DNA from: an uncultured Treponema sp.
Lineage (GTDB): Bacteria > Spirochaetota > Spirochaetia > Treponematales > Treponemataceae
Direction: 5' to 3'
DNA length: 49,174 bases
Assembly: GCA_946532115.1 (NCBI GenBank)
Contig: CAMNBC010000002.1
Coordinates: 1-49,174, forward strand
The notes beneath the pieces are model-generated. The model saw only the letters and a list, made by a program, of their open reading frames with translations. It was not told the origin of the DNA and made no database searches. Of the stretch, positions 40,971 to 49,174 are shown piece after piece. How positions within the stretch are numbered: the stretch's first letter is position 1; every line of letters starts with the position of its first letter. Both the position numbers and the translations under genes were made by a program.

Positions 40971-43900
40971 CATAACCAAACTATAAAGTACAGGAATTAC
41001 CAGCAGGGTAACAAATGTACTTGAAATCAAGCCTCCAACCACTGCAATGGCAATTGGCCTTACCATTCCAGACTGTCCGTCTGTTGTAAAACACATTGGA
41101 AGCATACCAAGAATTGTTGTAAGTGTTGTCATCAATACCGGTCTAAAACGGCTCTTTCCGGACTCAAAGCATGCCTGTTTCAGTTCATATCCACGACCAA
41201 CCAGAATATTAGTGTAGTCAACAAGAATAATACCATTATTAACTACAATACCTATCAGCATGATTACACCTACGGCTGTCATAAACGAAAGTGCTTCGCC
41301 TATAATTTTATGAATCAAAATTACACCAATAATAATGAACGGCATTGTCGCAAGGTTAATGAGAGGAGCTTTAAATGATTCATAAGTAGCTGCCATTACC
41401 CCAAATACAAGCAGAATGGCCATAATTGCAATTCTTGCATAGAAACCATACTGGCTCATTGTATCTTTCCAGGCACCTTTATAATTAAGTACAACGGAAT
41501 CCGGGATGATTACATTTTCCTGAATTGCCGCCTTAATTTCTTCTTCAATGACATTGTCATTTTCTTCTGTAAGATTACTTGCTCGTACATGAATTATTCG
41601 CTTCTGGCTTTCACGGCGTATAGAAACCGGGCCCAAACCTTTTTTGATTGAAGCAAAGTTTGCAACGCTTACCATGCCTCCGTTGCCCCGAACGTAAATT
41701 GATTCAAGATCATTTATTGTTTTGCGGTCTTCTGGTCTATACGCTACTACGACACTATAATCTTTACCATTACTCTTGTATGTACAGGCTGTTGAACCAT
41801 TTATCGCATAGTTGATTTCGCGGGCGACTGTTGCAATGTCTACGCCCATACTGTAGGCGCGTTCGCGGTCTATTACAATTTCTACCTGCGGTAAACCTTT
41901 GTCCATACTTACAGAAGGCTCACTGATTTTTTTATTTGCAGAAATTACATCACGTATTTCTTCTGCTGTATCAAGTGCTGCATCTAGATCATCAGAAAGA
42001 AGAACAATATCAACACTGCTTCCCATCCATTGCCCGCGGAATCCTTCACTGAATGAAAGTCGGGCATTTGGAAATTCTGAAAAATGCCTGCGCAGCTTAT
42101 TTTTCATTTCATCTGCTGAATCAATTTGTTTAGCAGTTTCCGGCAGCGCAATTGTAATAGAACCACGGTTTGTGTTGCGGCCACCAATAGATGTAGTAAC
42201 AGTTTTATAGCCCTTACACTCTTCCTTTACATAAGCTTCAAGAGCAAGCACAACTACCTTTGTTTCTTCAAAAGGAGTAGCTGTGGCCATATTTATGTTC
42301 AATTGAACCTGATCATCACGTCCGGCCGGAATCTGATTAATCTGCATTGTCGGAATAAAGGCAAAGGAAATTACAAGAATACAGATAGCAGCTGTAATTG
42401 TTATAAGACGATTATCCAATGCCTTTTTCAAAATTTTCGCATAAATACGTGTAAAGAACTGAATTACGCCTTCAAAAAATCCATAAAGCATTTTCAAAAC
42501 AGGATTTGTTACAGGCTTTTCTTTTCGATTGGAAAGAGGAAGGAATTTTCCAGCCAAAACCGGTACGAGGAAAATTGCAACAAGAAGTGATGAAACAAGA
42601 GCAATTACAATTGTAAAAATTGCAGCTTTAAACATCTGCCCCATAAACCCCAAATCTTTAATAAAGAAGATAAAAGGAATGAATACGCAGATTGTCGTAA
42701 GATTTCCAGAAATTACAGACATCAGCATTTCCTGAGATCCTAGTACAGCTGATGTTCGCGGCTTGGCCCCACGCTGTCTGTATGCATAGATATTATCTAT
42801 CATAACGATAGATGCATCTACAATCATACCAACACCAAGAATCAAACCTGTCAAAGTCATCATATTAAGGGTAAGACCAAACATGCTCATTGCAAAAAGC
42901 GTAATGATGATAGAGAGTGGAATAGAAATTGAAATGATGATTGTAGACTTAAAGTTTTGTAAAAAGATAAATAGAATAACTACAGCAAGAATCAGGCCCT
43001 GCCATGCAGAAGTAATAAGTGTGTTTATTGTTTCACGAATAGCATCCGTAGAATCTTGAATGATTTGCAGAGTTACGTCAGGAGGAAGATTATTCTCTGC
43101 CTGTTCAATCTTTTTGTAAACATTATTTGCAACCGTAACAGAGTTTGCATCCGACTGTTTTGTAACGCTTATATAAACACCTTTTTCCCCATTAATAAAA
43201 GATTCCTGTGTCGTATCTCCATAACCAATTGAAGCTTCGCCTATGTCCCTAAGACGAATGCTATAACCATTTATTGTTGAAATTACAGTATCATTAATTT
43301 CGTCAAGGCTGGTATATTCACCAGTTGTTCGTACAATATAATTTTTATGACCTTCCTGAACCTTTCCACCACCAAGTTCAAGATTCTGTCTTGAAAGAGC
43401 ACTTGTAACGGTAGGTACTGTAAAACCATATGCTGCCATACGGTTTTGATCCAGTTTTACATTTACCTGTGCTGCTCGACCTCCATAAACTTCTGCTTCA
43501 CCAACACCATCAGCCTGTTCCAGAATACTAACAACGTTAGTTTCAGCAATTGATTTCAGGTCATCTACAGAACGGTTACCGCGAATAAGGATTCGCATAA
43601 TCTCACCGTTATCTCCAGAAAAACGAAAAATCGTAGGAGTTCCAGCATTATCTGGCAGCGCGCGTTTTACTCTGTCCAGCTTATCACGAATATCATTCAT
43701 CGCAGCTGTAAGGTCTGTCCCATATTCGAATTCAAGAGAAACATTTGAAGACCCCTCATTCGAAGTTGAAGTAAGGTTTTTAAGACCATTTACACTCATA
43801 ACGGCACTTTCTATAAGCTTAGTTATTGATTTTTCAACAGATTCAGGGTCAGCATTCGGATAAGATGTATTGATAGAAAGAGACGGATTTTCCATTTCCG

Positions 43901-44012
43901 GCATAAGAGCTGTAGCAACATTACTCAATGTAAATATTCCTACCATACCTAAAAGAGCAAATACTATGAGAATAAGAACCGGATGTTCAAGCGTTTTTCG
44001 ACTAAGACTCAT
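40947..44012 (-). CDS. RND efflux transporter permease (AcrB/MdtB-like)
   Basis: 1021 aa, 12-TM RND pattern; MVDASIVMIDNIYAYRQRG, GIVVNNGIILVDYTN. Confidence 0.95.
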   Translation of the reverse strand: MSLSRKTLEHPVLILIVFALLGMVGIFTLSNVATALMPEMENPSLSINTSYPNADPESVEKSITKLIESAVMSVNGLKNLTSTSNEGSSNVSLEFEYGTDLTAAMNDIRDKLDRVKRALPDNAGTPTIFRFSGDNGEIMRILIRGNRSVDDLKSIAETNVVSILEQADGVGEAEVYGGRAAQVNVKLDQNRMAAYGFTVPTVTSALSRQNLELGGGKVQEGHKNYIVRTTGEYTSLDEINDTVISTINGYSIRLRDIGEASIGYGDTTQESFINGEKGVYISVTKQSDANSVTVANNVYKKIEQAENNLPPDVTLQIIQDSTDAIRETINTLITSAWQGLILAVVILFIFLQNFKSTIIISISIPLSIIITLFAMSMFGLTLNMMTLTGLILGVGMIVDASIVMIDNIYAYRQRGAKPRTSAVLGSQEMLMSVISGNLTTICVFIPFIFFIKDLGFMGQMFKAAIFTIVIALVSSLLVAIFLVPVLAGKFLPLSNRKEKPVTNPVLKMLYGFFEGVIQFFTRIYAKILKKALDNRLITITAAICILVISFAFIPTMQINQIPAGRDDQVQLNINMATATPFEETKVVVLALEAYVKEECKGYKTVTTSIGGRNTNRGSITIALPETAKQIDSADEMKNKLRRHFSEFPNARLSFSEGFRGQWMGSSVDIVLLSDDLDAALDTAEEIRDVISANKKISEPSVSMDKGLPQVEIVIDRERAYSMGVDIATVAREINYAINGSTACTYKSNGKDYSVVVAYRPEDRKTINDLESIYVRGNGGMVSVANFASIKKGLGPVSIRRESQKRIIHVRASNLTEENDNVIEEEIKAAIQENVIIPDSVVLNYKGAWKDTMSQYGFYARIAIMAILLVFGVMAATYESFKAPLINLATMPFIIIGVILIHKIIGEALSFMTAVGVIMLIGIVVNNGIILVDYTNILVGRGYELKQACFESGKSRFRPVLMTTLTTILGMLPMCFTTDGQSGMVRPIAIAVVGGLISSTFVTLLVIPVLYSLVMRRKSKNR

Positions 44013-44995
44013 TTTTTATCTCCCGCAGGAGCAGGAGGAGCTGCTTCTACAAACTCAACATTACCACTGATATCTCTAACCTTTGCTCCCTCATAAAGAG
44101 AAAGCATACCTTCAAGTACAATTACATCTCCATCAGAAATTCCTTCCGTTACCTGATAGAAACCGTCTATATTTTTTCCACGTGTTACCTTTCTTTTTGT
44201 TACAGTACTATCATCTTTTACAATATACAGATAATACTCATCACTATTTTCAACAAAGGCATCCTGTTGAATAACCGGGTATCCGCCATAATCAACGGTA
44301 AAAAGTTTTACACGAGCAAACATTCCGGCATTCACCTTTGCATAATTCTTGTCAAAAGTCAGAATAATCTCTTTTGTACGGGTTGCAGGATCTACAACTG
44401 GAGATATCCGGCTTACCGAAGCCATAAACTTTTCATCTCCATATGCCTGCAGTGTAATTTCTGCCTTCTGCCCTATAGCAAGTTCAGCAACATAACGTTC
44501 AGGGACTCTTGCAGTAATCTGAAGGTTTCCAATATCTCCTATTTTTGTAATTACAGAAGACATACTTACCTTCTGCCCTATTTTTACAGGTGAAGTAATT
44601 ATACTTCCATCAATTGGTGCAGTTACCGGGCTCTTGGCATAATAACTTCCAGGTTCAGAAGGATCAATATAAGCTATAATATCACCAGCTTTTACAGAAG
44701 AACCAAGTGATACTTTCATCTCTACAACTTTTCCACTGTTTGATGGAAAAACATCTATAGATTTCTGAGTTTCAATTTCACCATTTGTATAGACAAAATC
44801 TGTGATTGTCTGATTTCGCGCAATTACAGTACGAACAGCAGTTGCAGTCTGAGGTCCTCGACCAAAACCACCTCCAAAACCTCCAGGAGCCTGATTTTTT
44901 TTCTTTGCAGAATTATTAATCAAAAATACTGCTCCAGCAGTAATTGCAATAAGGATTGCCAGAATAATTACAGTAGTTGTCGTTTTTTTGTTCAT
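44009..44995 (-). CDS. RND periplasmic adaptor subunit (membrane fusion protein)
   Basis: N-terminal anchor, lipoyl-like hairpin KVVEMKVSLGSSVKAGDIIAYIDPSEP...APIDGSIITSPVKIGQKVS; ATGA overlap with the pump gene. Confidence 0.93.
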   Translation of the reverse strand: MNKKTTTTVIILAILIAITAGAVFLINNSAKKKNQAPGGFGGGFGRGPQTATAVRTVIARNQTITDFVYTNGEIETQKSIDVFPSNSGKVVEMKVSLGSSVKAGDIIAYIDPSEPGSYYAKSPVTAPIDGSIITSPVKIGQKVSMSSVITKIGDIGNLQITARVPERYVAELAIGQKAEITLQAYGDEKFMASVSRISPVVDPATRTKEIILTFDKNYAKVNAGMFARVKLFTVDYGGYPVIQQDAFVENSDEYYLYIVKDDSTVTKRKVTRGKNIDGFYQVTEGISDGDVIVLEGMLSLYEGAKVRDISGNVEFVEAAPPAPAGDKK

Positions 44996-45004
44996 ACTAA
45001 CCTC

Positions 45005-46324
45005 TTATTTATTTTCTCCAAGAGAACCAAACGGAATCCCCAGTGTATTTTCCAAATCAAGTACAGCGCAAATAAGATTATATAGCTGAGACTCTCTGTC
45101 TGTTTTTGCTTTTAGCAAGGAGTCTGCTGAATTCTGCAGGGTAAGCAAATCTCGTGACCCGTGGCTATAGGCTGTCAAAGTCATATCATAAGCCTTCTGG
45201 GCAATTTCTACATTACGGTTCAAAAGCTCCATCTGACTCTGCTTTTGTTTGATGTTTTTTATACTGTTCTGTAAATTAAGTTCTGCCGTTGTTTTTTCGT
45301 TTTCCAGCTGAAGTTCAAGATCTTTTAGTGCTGCCTTTTGATTTTCAATGCTCTGTGAACCGTTTGACCATGGTATATAACCGTCGAGTGGAATAGATAG
45401 TCCTAAAGAAATTGAATTACCAGTTGTAGAGAGAGAATCAAAATCTTTAGTAAAATTATTACCCCTCTTACCATAAGAATAACTTGCAGAAAGCGTTGGT
45501 CCGTAAGCCGAGAATCTGCTTGCCAAAAGAGAGTTTTTCTGCTGTTCTATACTTACTTTTATTTTTTTGATGGAAGGAAGCTCTTCAACAGAGTTATCTA
45601 TGGAAAAAGAAGTTGGAGGAATGGCATCGGTCAGGGAGCCGGAAAGCTCAATTTCTTCATTCTGAGGAATTCCCATAATCTGCTTAAAAGATGCAATATT
45701 GTTCTGATATGATATTTCAGCAGATTCGATAGAAGGCCTCTGACTTTCGTAACTATACTGAGATTGTAAAAGGTCAAGCTCAGAAAGCTGTCCCCGGTTA
45801 TATTTGTCGCGGTTGTTTTCATAACGCAGTCGGGCAGTTTCCATATTTCTTTTTTGCAGATTCATACTTTCTTTTGCATAAAGAAGGCTGTAAAAAAGCT
45901 TTCTGATACTCAACTCTATCTGACGAACTGCATCTTCATACGAAGTTTTTCCACTTTCAAACTTAAGCTTTGCATCTTTGATTGAAGTATAAAGCGAAGG
46001 TGTAATTCTTAAACTGACACTCGCTGATATATTATAAGTATAATCTGCAGGATTTGGATTCATAATTGATGGCTCAGCTTTCTCAAGAGGCAGATCTAAT
46101 CCTGCACTCAAACTTGCAGAAGGAATAAGACCATTCCAGGAATTATTATTGCGACGTTCAAGTGTATCTAAATTTATTTTTTGTCTTTTAAGTGAAATAT
46201 TATTATCAGCAGCCAGAATGACTGCCTCATCAATCGTTATAACTCTGACTTGTTTTGTATTTTCCTGCGCATTCAAAATAAAAACGCAGGCGGCTGCAAA
46301 CATTATTGTAATAAAGCGTTTCAT
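45005..46324 (-). CDS. TolC-family outer membrane efflux protein
   Basis: Signal peptide MKRFITIMFAAACVFILNAQ; TolC-type repeated helices; operon with MFP/RND. Confidence 0.9.
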   Translation of the reverse strand: MKRFITIMFAAACVFILNAQENTKQVRVITIDEAVILAADNNISLKRQKINLDTLERRNNNSWNGLIPSASLSAGLDLPLEKAEPSIMNPNPADYTYNISASVSLRITPSLYTSIKDAKLKFESGKTSYEDAVRQIELSIRKLFYSLLYAKESMNLQKRNMETARLRYENNRDKYNRGQLSELDLLQSQYSYESQRPSIESAEISYQNNIASFKQIMGIPQNEEIELSGSLTDAIPPTSFSIDNSVEELPSIKKIKVSIEQQKNSLLASRFSAYGPTLSASYSYGKRGNNFTKDFDSLSTTGNSISLGLSIPLDGYIPWSNGSQSIENQKAALKDLELQLENEKTTAELNLQNSIKNIKQKQSQMELLNRNVEIAQKAYDMTLTAYSHGSRDLLTLQNSADSLLKAKTDRESQLYNLICAVLDLENTLGIPFGSLGENK

Positions 46325-46417
46325 ATTTATTCCTACTATATTATTATACACTAAAACAATAATAGTTACAGTTGATTACACTTTGCATTTGAGAAATATC
46401 TGTTATTTTTTTAGGCA

Positions 46418-46448
46418 TAAAAAAAACGTGCATATCTTAATGCACGTT
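46418..46448 (-). terminator. Intrinsic terminator
   Basis: Minus strand CGTGCAT...ATGCACG followed by T8. Confidence 0.8.
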
Positions 46449-46457
46449 AAAATGTTG

Positions 46458-46480
46458 AGCCGACTGTCAGACTCGAACAG
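46458..46480 (-). pseudogene. tRNA 3'-end relic (T-loop plus 3' acceptor strand)
   Basis: + strand AGCCGACTGTCAGACTCGAACAG; matches the intact tRNA-Thr 3' end in acceptor and T-loop, no 5' half found. Confidence 0.65.
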
Positions 46481-46561
46481 CCCCCCCCCTCCAGTCGCAG
46501 ACTTCGTGTCTGCTCCTTCCGGGCGTCTACGCTCGCTGCCGCCGCCATTGTATAGAACTCT

Positions 46562-46584
46562 AGCCGACTTTCGGACTCGAACCC
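46562..46584 (-). pseudogene. tRNA 3'-end relic interrupted by family A element
   Basis: + strand AGCCGACTTTCGGACTCGAACCC, then GCCTAAAATCGAAGAAG...; no 5' half found. Confidence 0.65.
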
Positions 46585-46660
46585 GCCTAAAATCGAAGAA
46601 GCGTTAAAAACTGGGCTGCAACAGCAGGCCAGTTTAGCTTCATCGATAAAAAAGGCGACT
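46585..46660. repeat. Dispersed palindromic element family A, variant
   Basis: GCCTAAAATCGAAGAAGCGTTAAAAACTGGGCTGCAACAGCAGGCCAGTTTAGCTTCATCGATAAAAAAGGCGACT. Confidence 0.65.
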
Positions 46661-46661
46661 A

Positions 46662-46696
46662 TAAAAACAAAACGGAGCCCGTTGAGAACTCCGTTT
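46662..46696 (-). terminator. Intrinsic terminator downstream of tRNA-Thr
   Basis: Minus strand AACGGAG...CTCCGTT followed by TTGTTTTTAT. Confidence 0.75.
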
Positions 46697-46706
46697 ATAT
46701 ATTATG

Positions 46707-46779
46707 AGCCGACTAACAGACTCGAACTGTTTACCTGCGCGTTACGAGTGCGCTGCTCTACCAGGTGAGCTAAGTCGGC
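46707..46779 (-). tRNA. tRNA-Thr (anticodon CGU)
   Basis: GCCGACT-TA-GCTC-ACCTGGTA-GAGC-A-GCGCA-CTCGTAA-CGCGC-AGGTA-AACAG-TTCGAGT-CTGTT-AGTCGGC-T; full cloverleaf with one A-C mismatch at 31-39; CCA not encoded. Confidence 0.93.
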
Positions 46780-46795
46780 GGATGTACAAAATTGA

Positions 46796-48058
46796 TTAAA
46801 GCCCGGCGCTTCTTGCTCCACCACGAGTATCGACAGTACGCTTCATATCATTGATATTATTTACAATCATGTAGTTGTCGTAAACTTCAATCTTGCGGCG
46901 TTCAACAAACTTATTGATTTCATCCCGTGTAACTTCTGCACTAAGGCCAGCCCAATGAGCAATATCTGCAATAGTAACATTAAATCTGCGCTGTTTTTCA
47001 GCTTCATTCATTACAGGATTCATTTCATCAAGCAGCATAAATACATCAGCAAGACGTGCCTGCAAATCTTTAATAACAAGGATTCTAAAACGTCGCTTCT
47101 GGTCATAAATACGCTTACAGAAAAGCTTAAGAAGCAGGAGCGCCATCTGAGGGTTACCTGTAATTAAAAGCTCAAAGTTTTCTTTATTAAACTCAAGACA
47201 TTTAACGCGGCCAGCAGCCATACAGGTAGCAGAACGAGGGGAATTATCAAGAATGGCCATTTCACCAAAGAATTCACCAGGTTTAAGAACATCAAGATTT
47301 TTCTTGCTTCCATTTACACATTTTACAAGCTGAACTCTACCACTCTGAATGAGATAGAAACAGTCTCCCGGTTCATATTCCGCAATAATAACTTCTCCCG
47401 GTTCATAAGTTTTGGCAAAACGTTCAAATGCAGGTAATGAGAATAATTTCAACGATGCGTTTCCACCATCATCATCATAATCAACAGGAATACCTCGGTT
47501 TACAGATGCAAGTTTATCACTACGAAGTTTAGAATCATTATATTTTTTCTGAACAGTTGCAATTTGTGGACTATTAGGGTATCGCTTCATGAATTTCATA
47601 TAAACATCACAGGCAGAACGATACTGCTCTTCTTCATAAAAACTGTTGGCAACCGCAATCATACCAGACTGCTGATCTTCCTGAATGTTATTTAAGATTG
47701 ATTCAGTTTTTTTATGAATCTGTCGAAGCTGATTAGAGAAAACGCGAAGCATTTTCATAATTAAAGCTTTATTATTACTAAAAAGAAGTTCAAATTCCTG
47801 AATTGTAAGAGCTACAGCTACAGTAGGAACTAATGCCGTTGCTGTTTCTTCACGTCGGAAATGTCCAAGTGCAGATTTAACACCAAAAAATTCTCCACTT
47901 TTTACCTGTTCAGCAACCGGCTGGCCAGATTCAATATCCGTGCTTGTTAAAAGAACAGCTCCCTGCTGCATAATAAAAATGCGCTCATCATGGTCGCCTT
48001 CAAAATAGATGATAGACCCTTTTGTATATTGCATCGCTTTTGGCATACTTTTATACAA
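46796..48058 (-). CDS. Crp/Fnr-type protein with two cyclic-nucleotide-binding domains and C-terminal HTH
   Basis: Two cNMP-binding folds (GSIIYFEGDHDERIFIMQQGAVLL; GEVIIAEYEPGDCFYLIQSGRVQLVK...PGEFFGEMAILDNSPRSATCMA); wHTH TIADIAHWAGLSAEVTRDEINKF. Confidence 0.88.
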   Translation of the reverse strand: MYKSMPKAMQYTKGSIIYFEGDHDERIFIMQQGAVLLTSTDIESGQPVAEQVKSGEFFGVKSALGHFRREETATALVPTVAVALTIQEFELLFSNNKALIMKMLRVFSNQLRQIHKKTESILNNIQEDQQSGMIAVANSFYEEEQYRSACDVYMKFMKRYPNSPQIATVQKKYNDSKLRSDKLASVNRGIPVDYDDDGGNASLKLFSLPAFERFAKTYEPGEVIIAEYEPGDCFYLIQSGRVQLVKCVNGSKKNLDVLKPGEFFGEMAILDNSPRSATCMAAGRVKCLEFNKENFELLITGNPQMALLLLKLFCKRIYDQKRRFRILVIKDLQARLADVFMLLDEMNPVMNEAEKQRRFNVTIADIAHWAGLSAEVTRDEINKFVERRKIEVYDNYMIVNNINDMKRTVDTRGGARSAGL

Positions 48059-48129
48059 CCCCTTTTTAAAAATAGTTCCTACAACTTTATATTATATCAT
48101 ACATTTAAAAATTATGCTATTATAATCTT

Positions 48130-48993
48130 ATGATAGATTTACATGTTCATACAACTGCATCCGACGGTCAATATACTCCTGCCCAAATAATCGAGAAAGC
48201 ATCTGAAAAGAACATTAAAGTAATAGCAATTACTGATCACGACAGCTTTGCAGGTGTAAATGAAGCAATGACTGCAGGTGAAAAACTCGGTATAAAAGTA
48301 ATTCCAGGAATAGAGTTGAACATCAGTTTTCCTACCGGTGAATTTCATTTACTTGGACTGGGTATAAATAATCCATCTGATTCACTCAAATGTATAGTGG
48401 AAAATGTAATTAAATATAGGAATGAACGAAATCAGGCAATTATTTCTAAAATGAATGAAGACGGTGTTCAAATAACACTTGATGAACTTTTAACTGATTT
48501 CCCAAACACAGTAATAGGACGTCCACATTTTGCAGCTGAACTTGTAAAACATGGAGTAGTAAAAACAAGACAACAGGCTTTTGATCAATATCTTGCACGG
48601 GGCCGAAAATGGTATACACCTAGAATTTGTACGAATCTGGATGAAGCAATAGTAGCTATTCGGGAAAGTGGAGGCGTACCTGTCGTAGCACATCCAATGT
48701 CTTTATATCTTTCATGGGGTAAACTTCCAGATATGCTAAAAGACTGTTATGACAAAGGTGTTGCAGGAATTGAAGCCTTTCATCCTGGTGCACGAGTTAC
48801 AGAATGCTTACGCCTGGAAGAACTTGGCCGAAAAATTGGTTTTATAATTACAGCTGGAAGTGATTTTCATGGGGAAAAAATCCGTGCAGATCGAAAGCTG
48901 GGGCATACCTGTGGCGGTAAAAAAATCGACGATAAATATTATTTTGAAGAATTATTGAAAGTACTGCCTGTCGGCTATGCCGACCTTACCTAG
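48130..48993 (+). CDS. PHP-domain metal-dependent phosphoesterase (TrpH/YciV-like)
   Basis: DLHVHTTASDGQYTPAQI, AITDHDS, GIELN, VVAHP, GSDFHG. Confidence 0.92.
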   Translation: MIDLHVHTTASDGQYTPAQIIEKASEKNIKVIAITDHDSFAGVNEAMTAGEKLGIKVIPGIELNISFPTGEFHLLGLGINNPSDSLKCIVENVIKYRNERNQAIISKMNEDGVQITLDELLTDFPNTVIGRPHFAAELVKHGVVKTRQQAFDQYLARGRKWYTPRICTNLDEAIVAIRESGGVPVVAHPMSLYLSWGKLPDMLKDCYDKGVAGIEAFHPGARVTECLRLEELGRKIGFIITAGSDFHGEKIRADRKLGHTCGGKKIDDKYYFEELLKVLPVGYADLT

Positions 48994-49096
48994 TTATACC
49001 GCACCGAAGGTGTCGGTTATCAACAACGTTTACGCGGCACGAAGTGTCCGCGTATAGTCAAGTTATACGGTAGCGTGCCTGACACGCTGTCCGTAT
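48970..49096. repeat. Array of four consecutive hairpins between the PHP gene and 5S rRNA
   Basis: GTCGGCTATGCCGAC; ATACCGCACCGAAGGTGTCGGTTAT; TACGCGGCACGAAGTGTCCGCGTA; ATACGGTAGCGTGCCTGACACGCTGTCCGTAT. Confidence 0.8.
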
Positions 49097-49108
49097 GACA
49101 AAAAAAAG

Positions 49109-49174
49109 CTGGCAGCTATCTACTTTTGCGTTCGGTCGCAAGCTCCCTCACTACCGAGTTTTGCTACGCTTTGC
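49109..49174 (-). rRNA. rrf: 5S rRNA, 3' portion (truncated by window edge)
   Basis: Minus strand ...CGGTAGTGAGGGAGCTTGCGACCGAACGCAAAAGTAGATAGCTGCCAGC matches the 5S helix IV/V and 3' end pattern (GGTAGT...AGTAG.T.GCTGCCAG). Confidence 0.75.

Noticed and set aside
42126-42590. 154-aa plus-strand ORF
   Set aside because: Antisense to the RND pump.
46149-46607. 152-aa plus-strand ORF
   Set aside because: Runs antisense to tolC, through a terminator, tRNA relics and repeats; not plausible as a gene.
46588-46706. Protein-like reading frame NRRSVKNWAATAGQFSFIDKKGDYKNKTEPVENSVYIL*
   Set aside because: Looks coding by composition but lies within family A repeat and a tRNA terminator; no start codon or RBS. 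Could be a gene remnant but cannot be supported.
48996-49096. Integron attC sites
   Set aside because: Hairpins have extrahelical bases, but GTTATAC does not match the GTTRRRY core and no integrase or cassette structure is visible. Kept only as a hairpin array.

Overview
The window looks like a chromosomal segment from a gut- or rumen-type Treponema-like spirochete. That is inferred from gene content; no search was run. It holds about 35 protein genes. The left ~19 kb is a plant-polysaccharide (xylan/glucan) utilisation region: GH10, two GH43, two esterases, GH1, GH5, an AraC regulator and an LplABC-type importer without its own ATPase. The rest is mainly housekeeping: prfA/prmC, ettA, a pdxY-type kinase with a divergent MocR/PdxR-type regulator, miaB, folE2, folD, a RarA-like ATPase with a long C-terminal extension, ilvB, rqcH, a RelA/SpoT protein, and a TolC-MFP-RND operon. 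The right end has one intact tRNA-Thr(CGU), two tRNA 3'-end relics, and the 3' part of a 5S rRNA. Most notable observations: (1) an unannotated 19-codon Val/Leu/Ile-rich leader peptide (MKFNSLVKVVSVLVVQVIR) followed by mutually exclusive hairpins and an intrinsic terminator upstream of ilvB, which reads as a classical branched-chain amino acid attenuator; (2) a dispersed modular palindromic element (GCC[T/G]AAAAT...GGCAAGCnGTGCTTGCCGACTT) in at least five places, one copy separating ettA from a synonymous-substituted duplicate of its own first seven codons, and another supplying the C-terminus of the RND pump; (3) a ~525-bp AT-rich island with no credible ORF, containing a promoter overlapped by tandem palindromic operator-like repeats and an 18-bp hairpin; (4) a tRNA-Thr locus with truncated tRNA 3'-end copies; (5) an array of bulged hairpins next to the rRNA gene.
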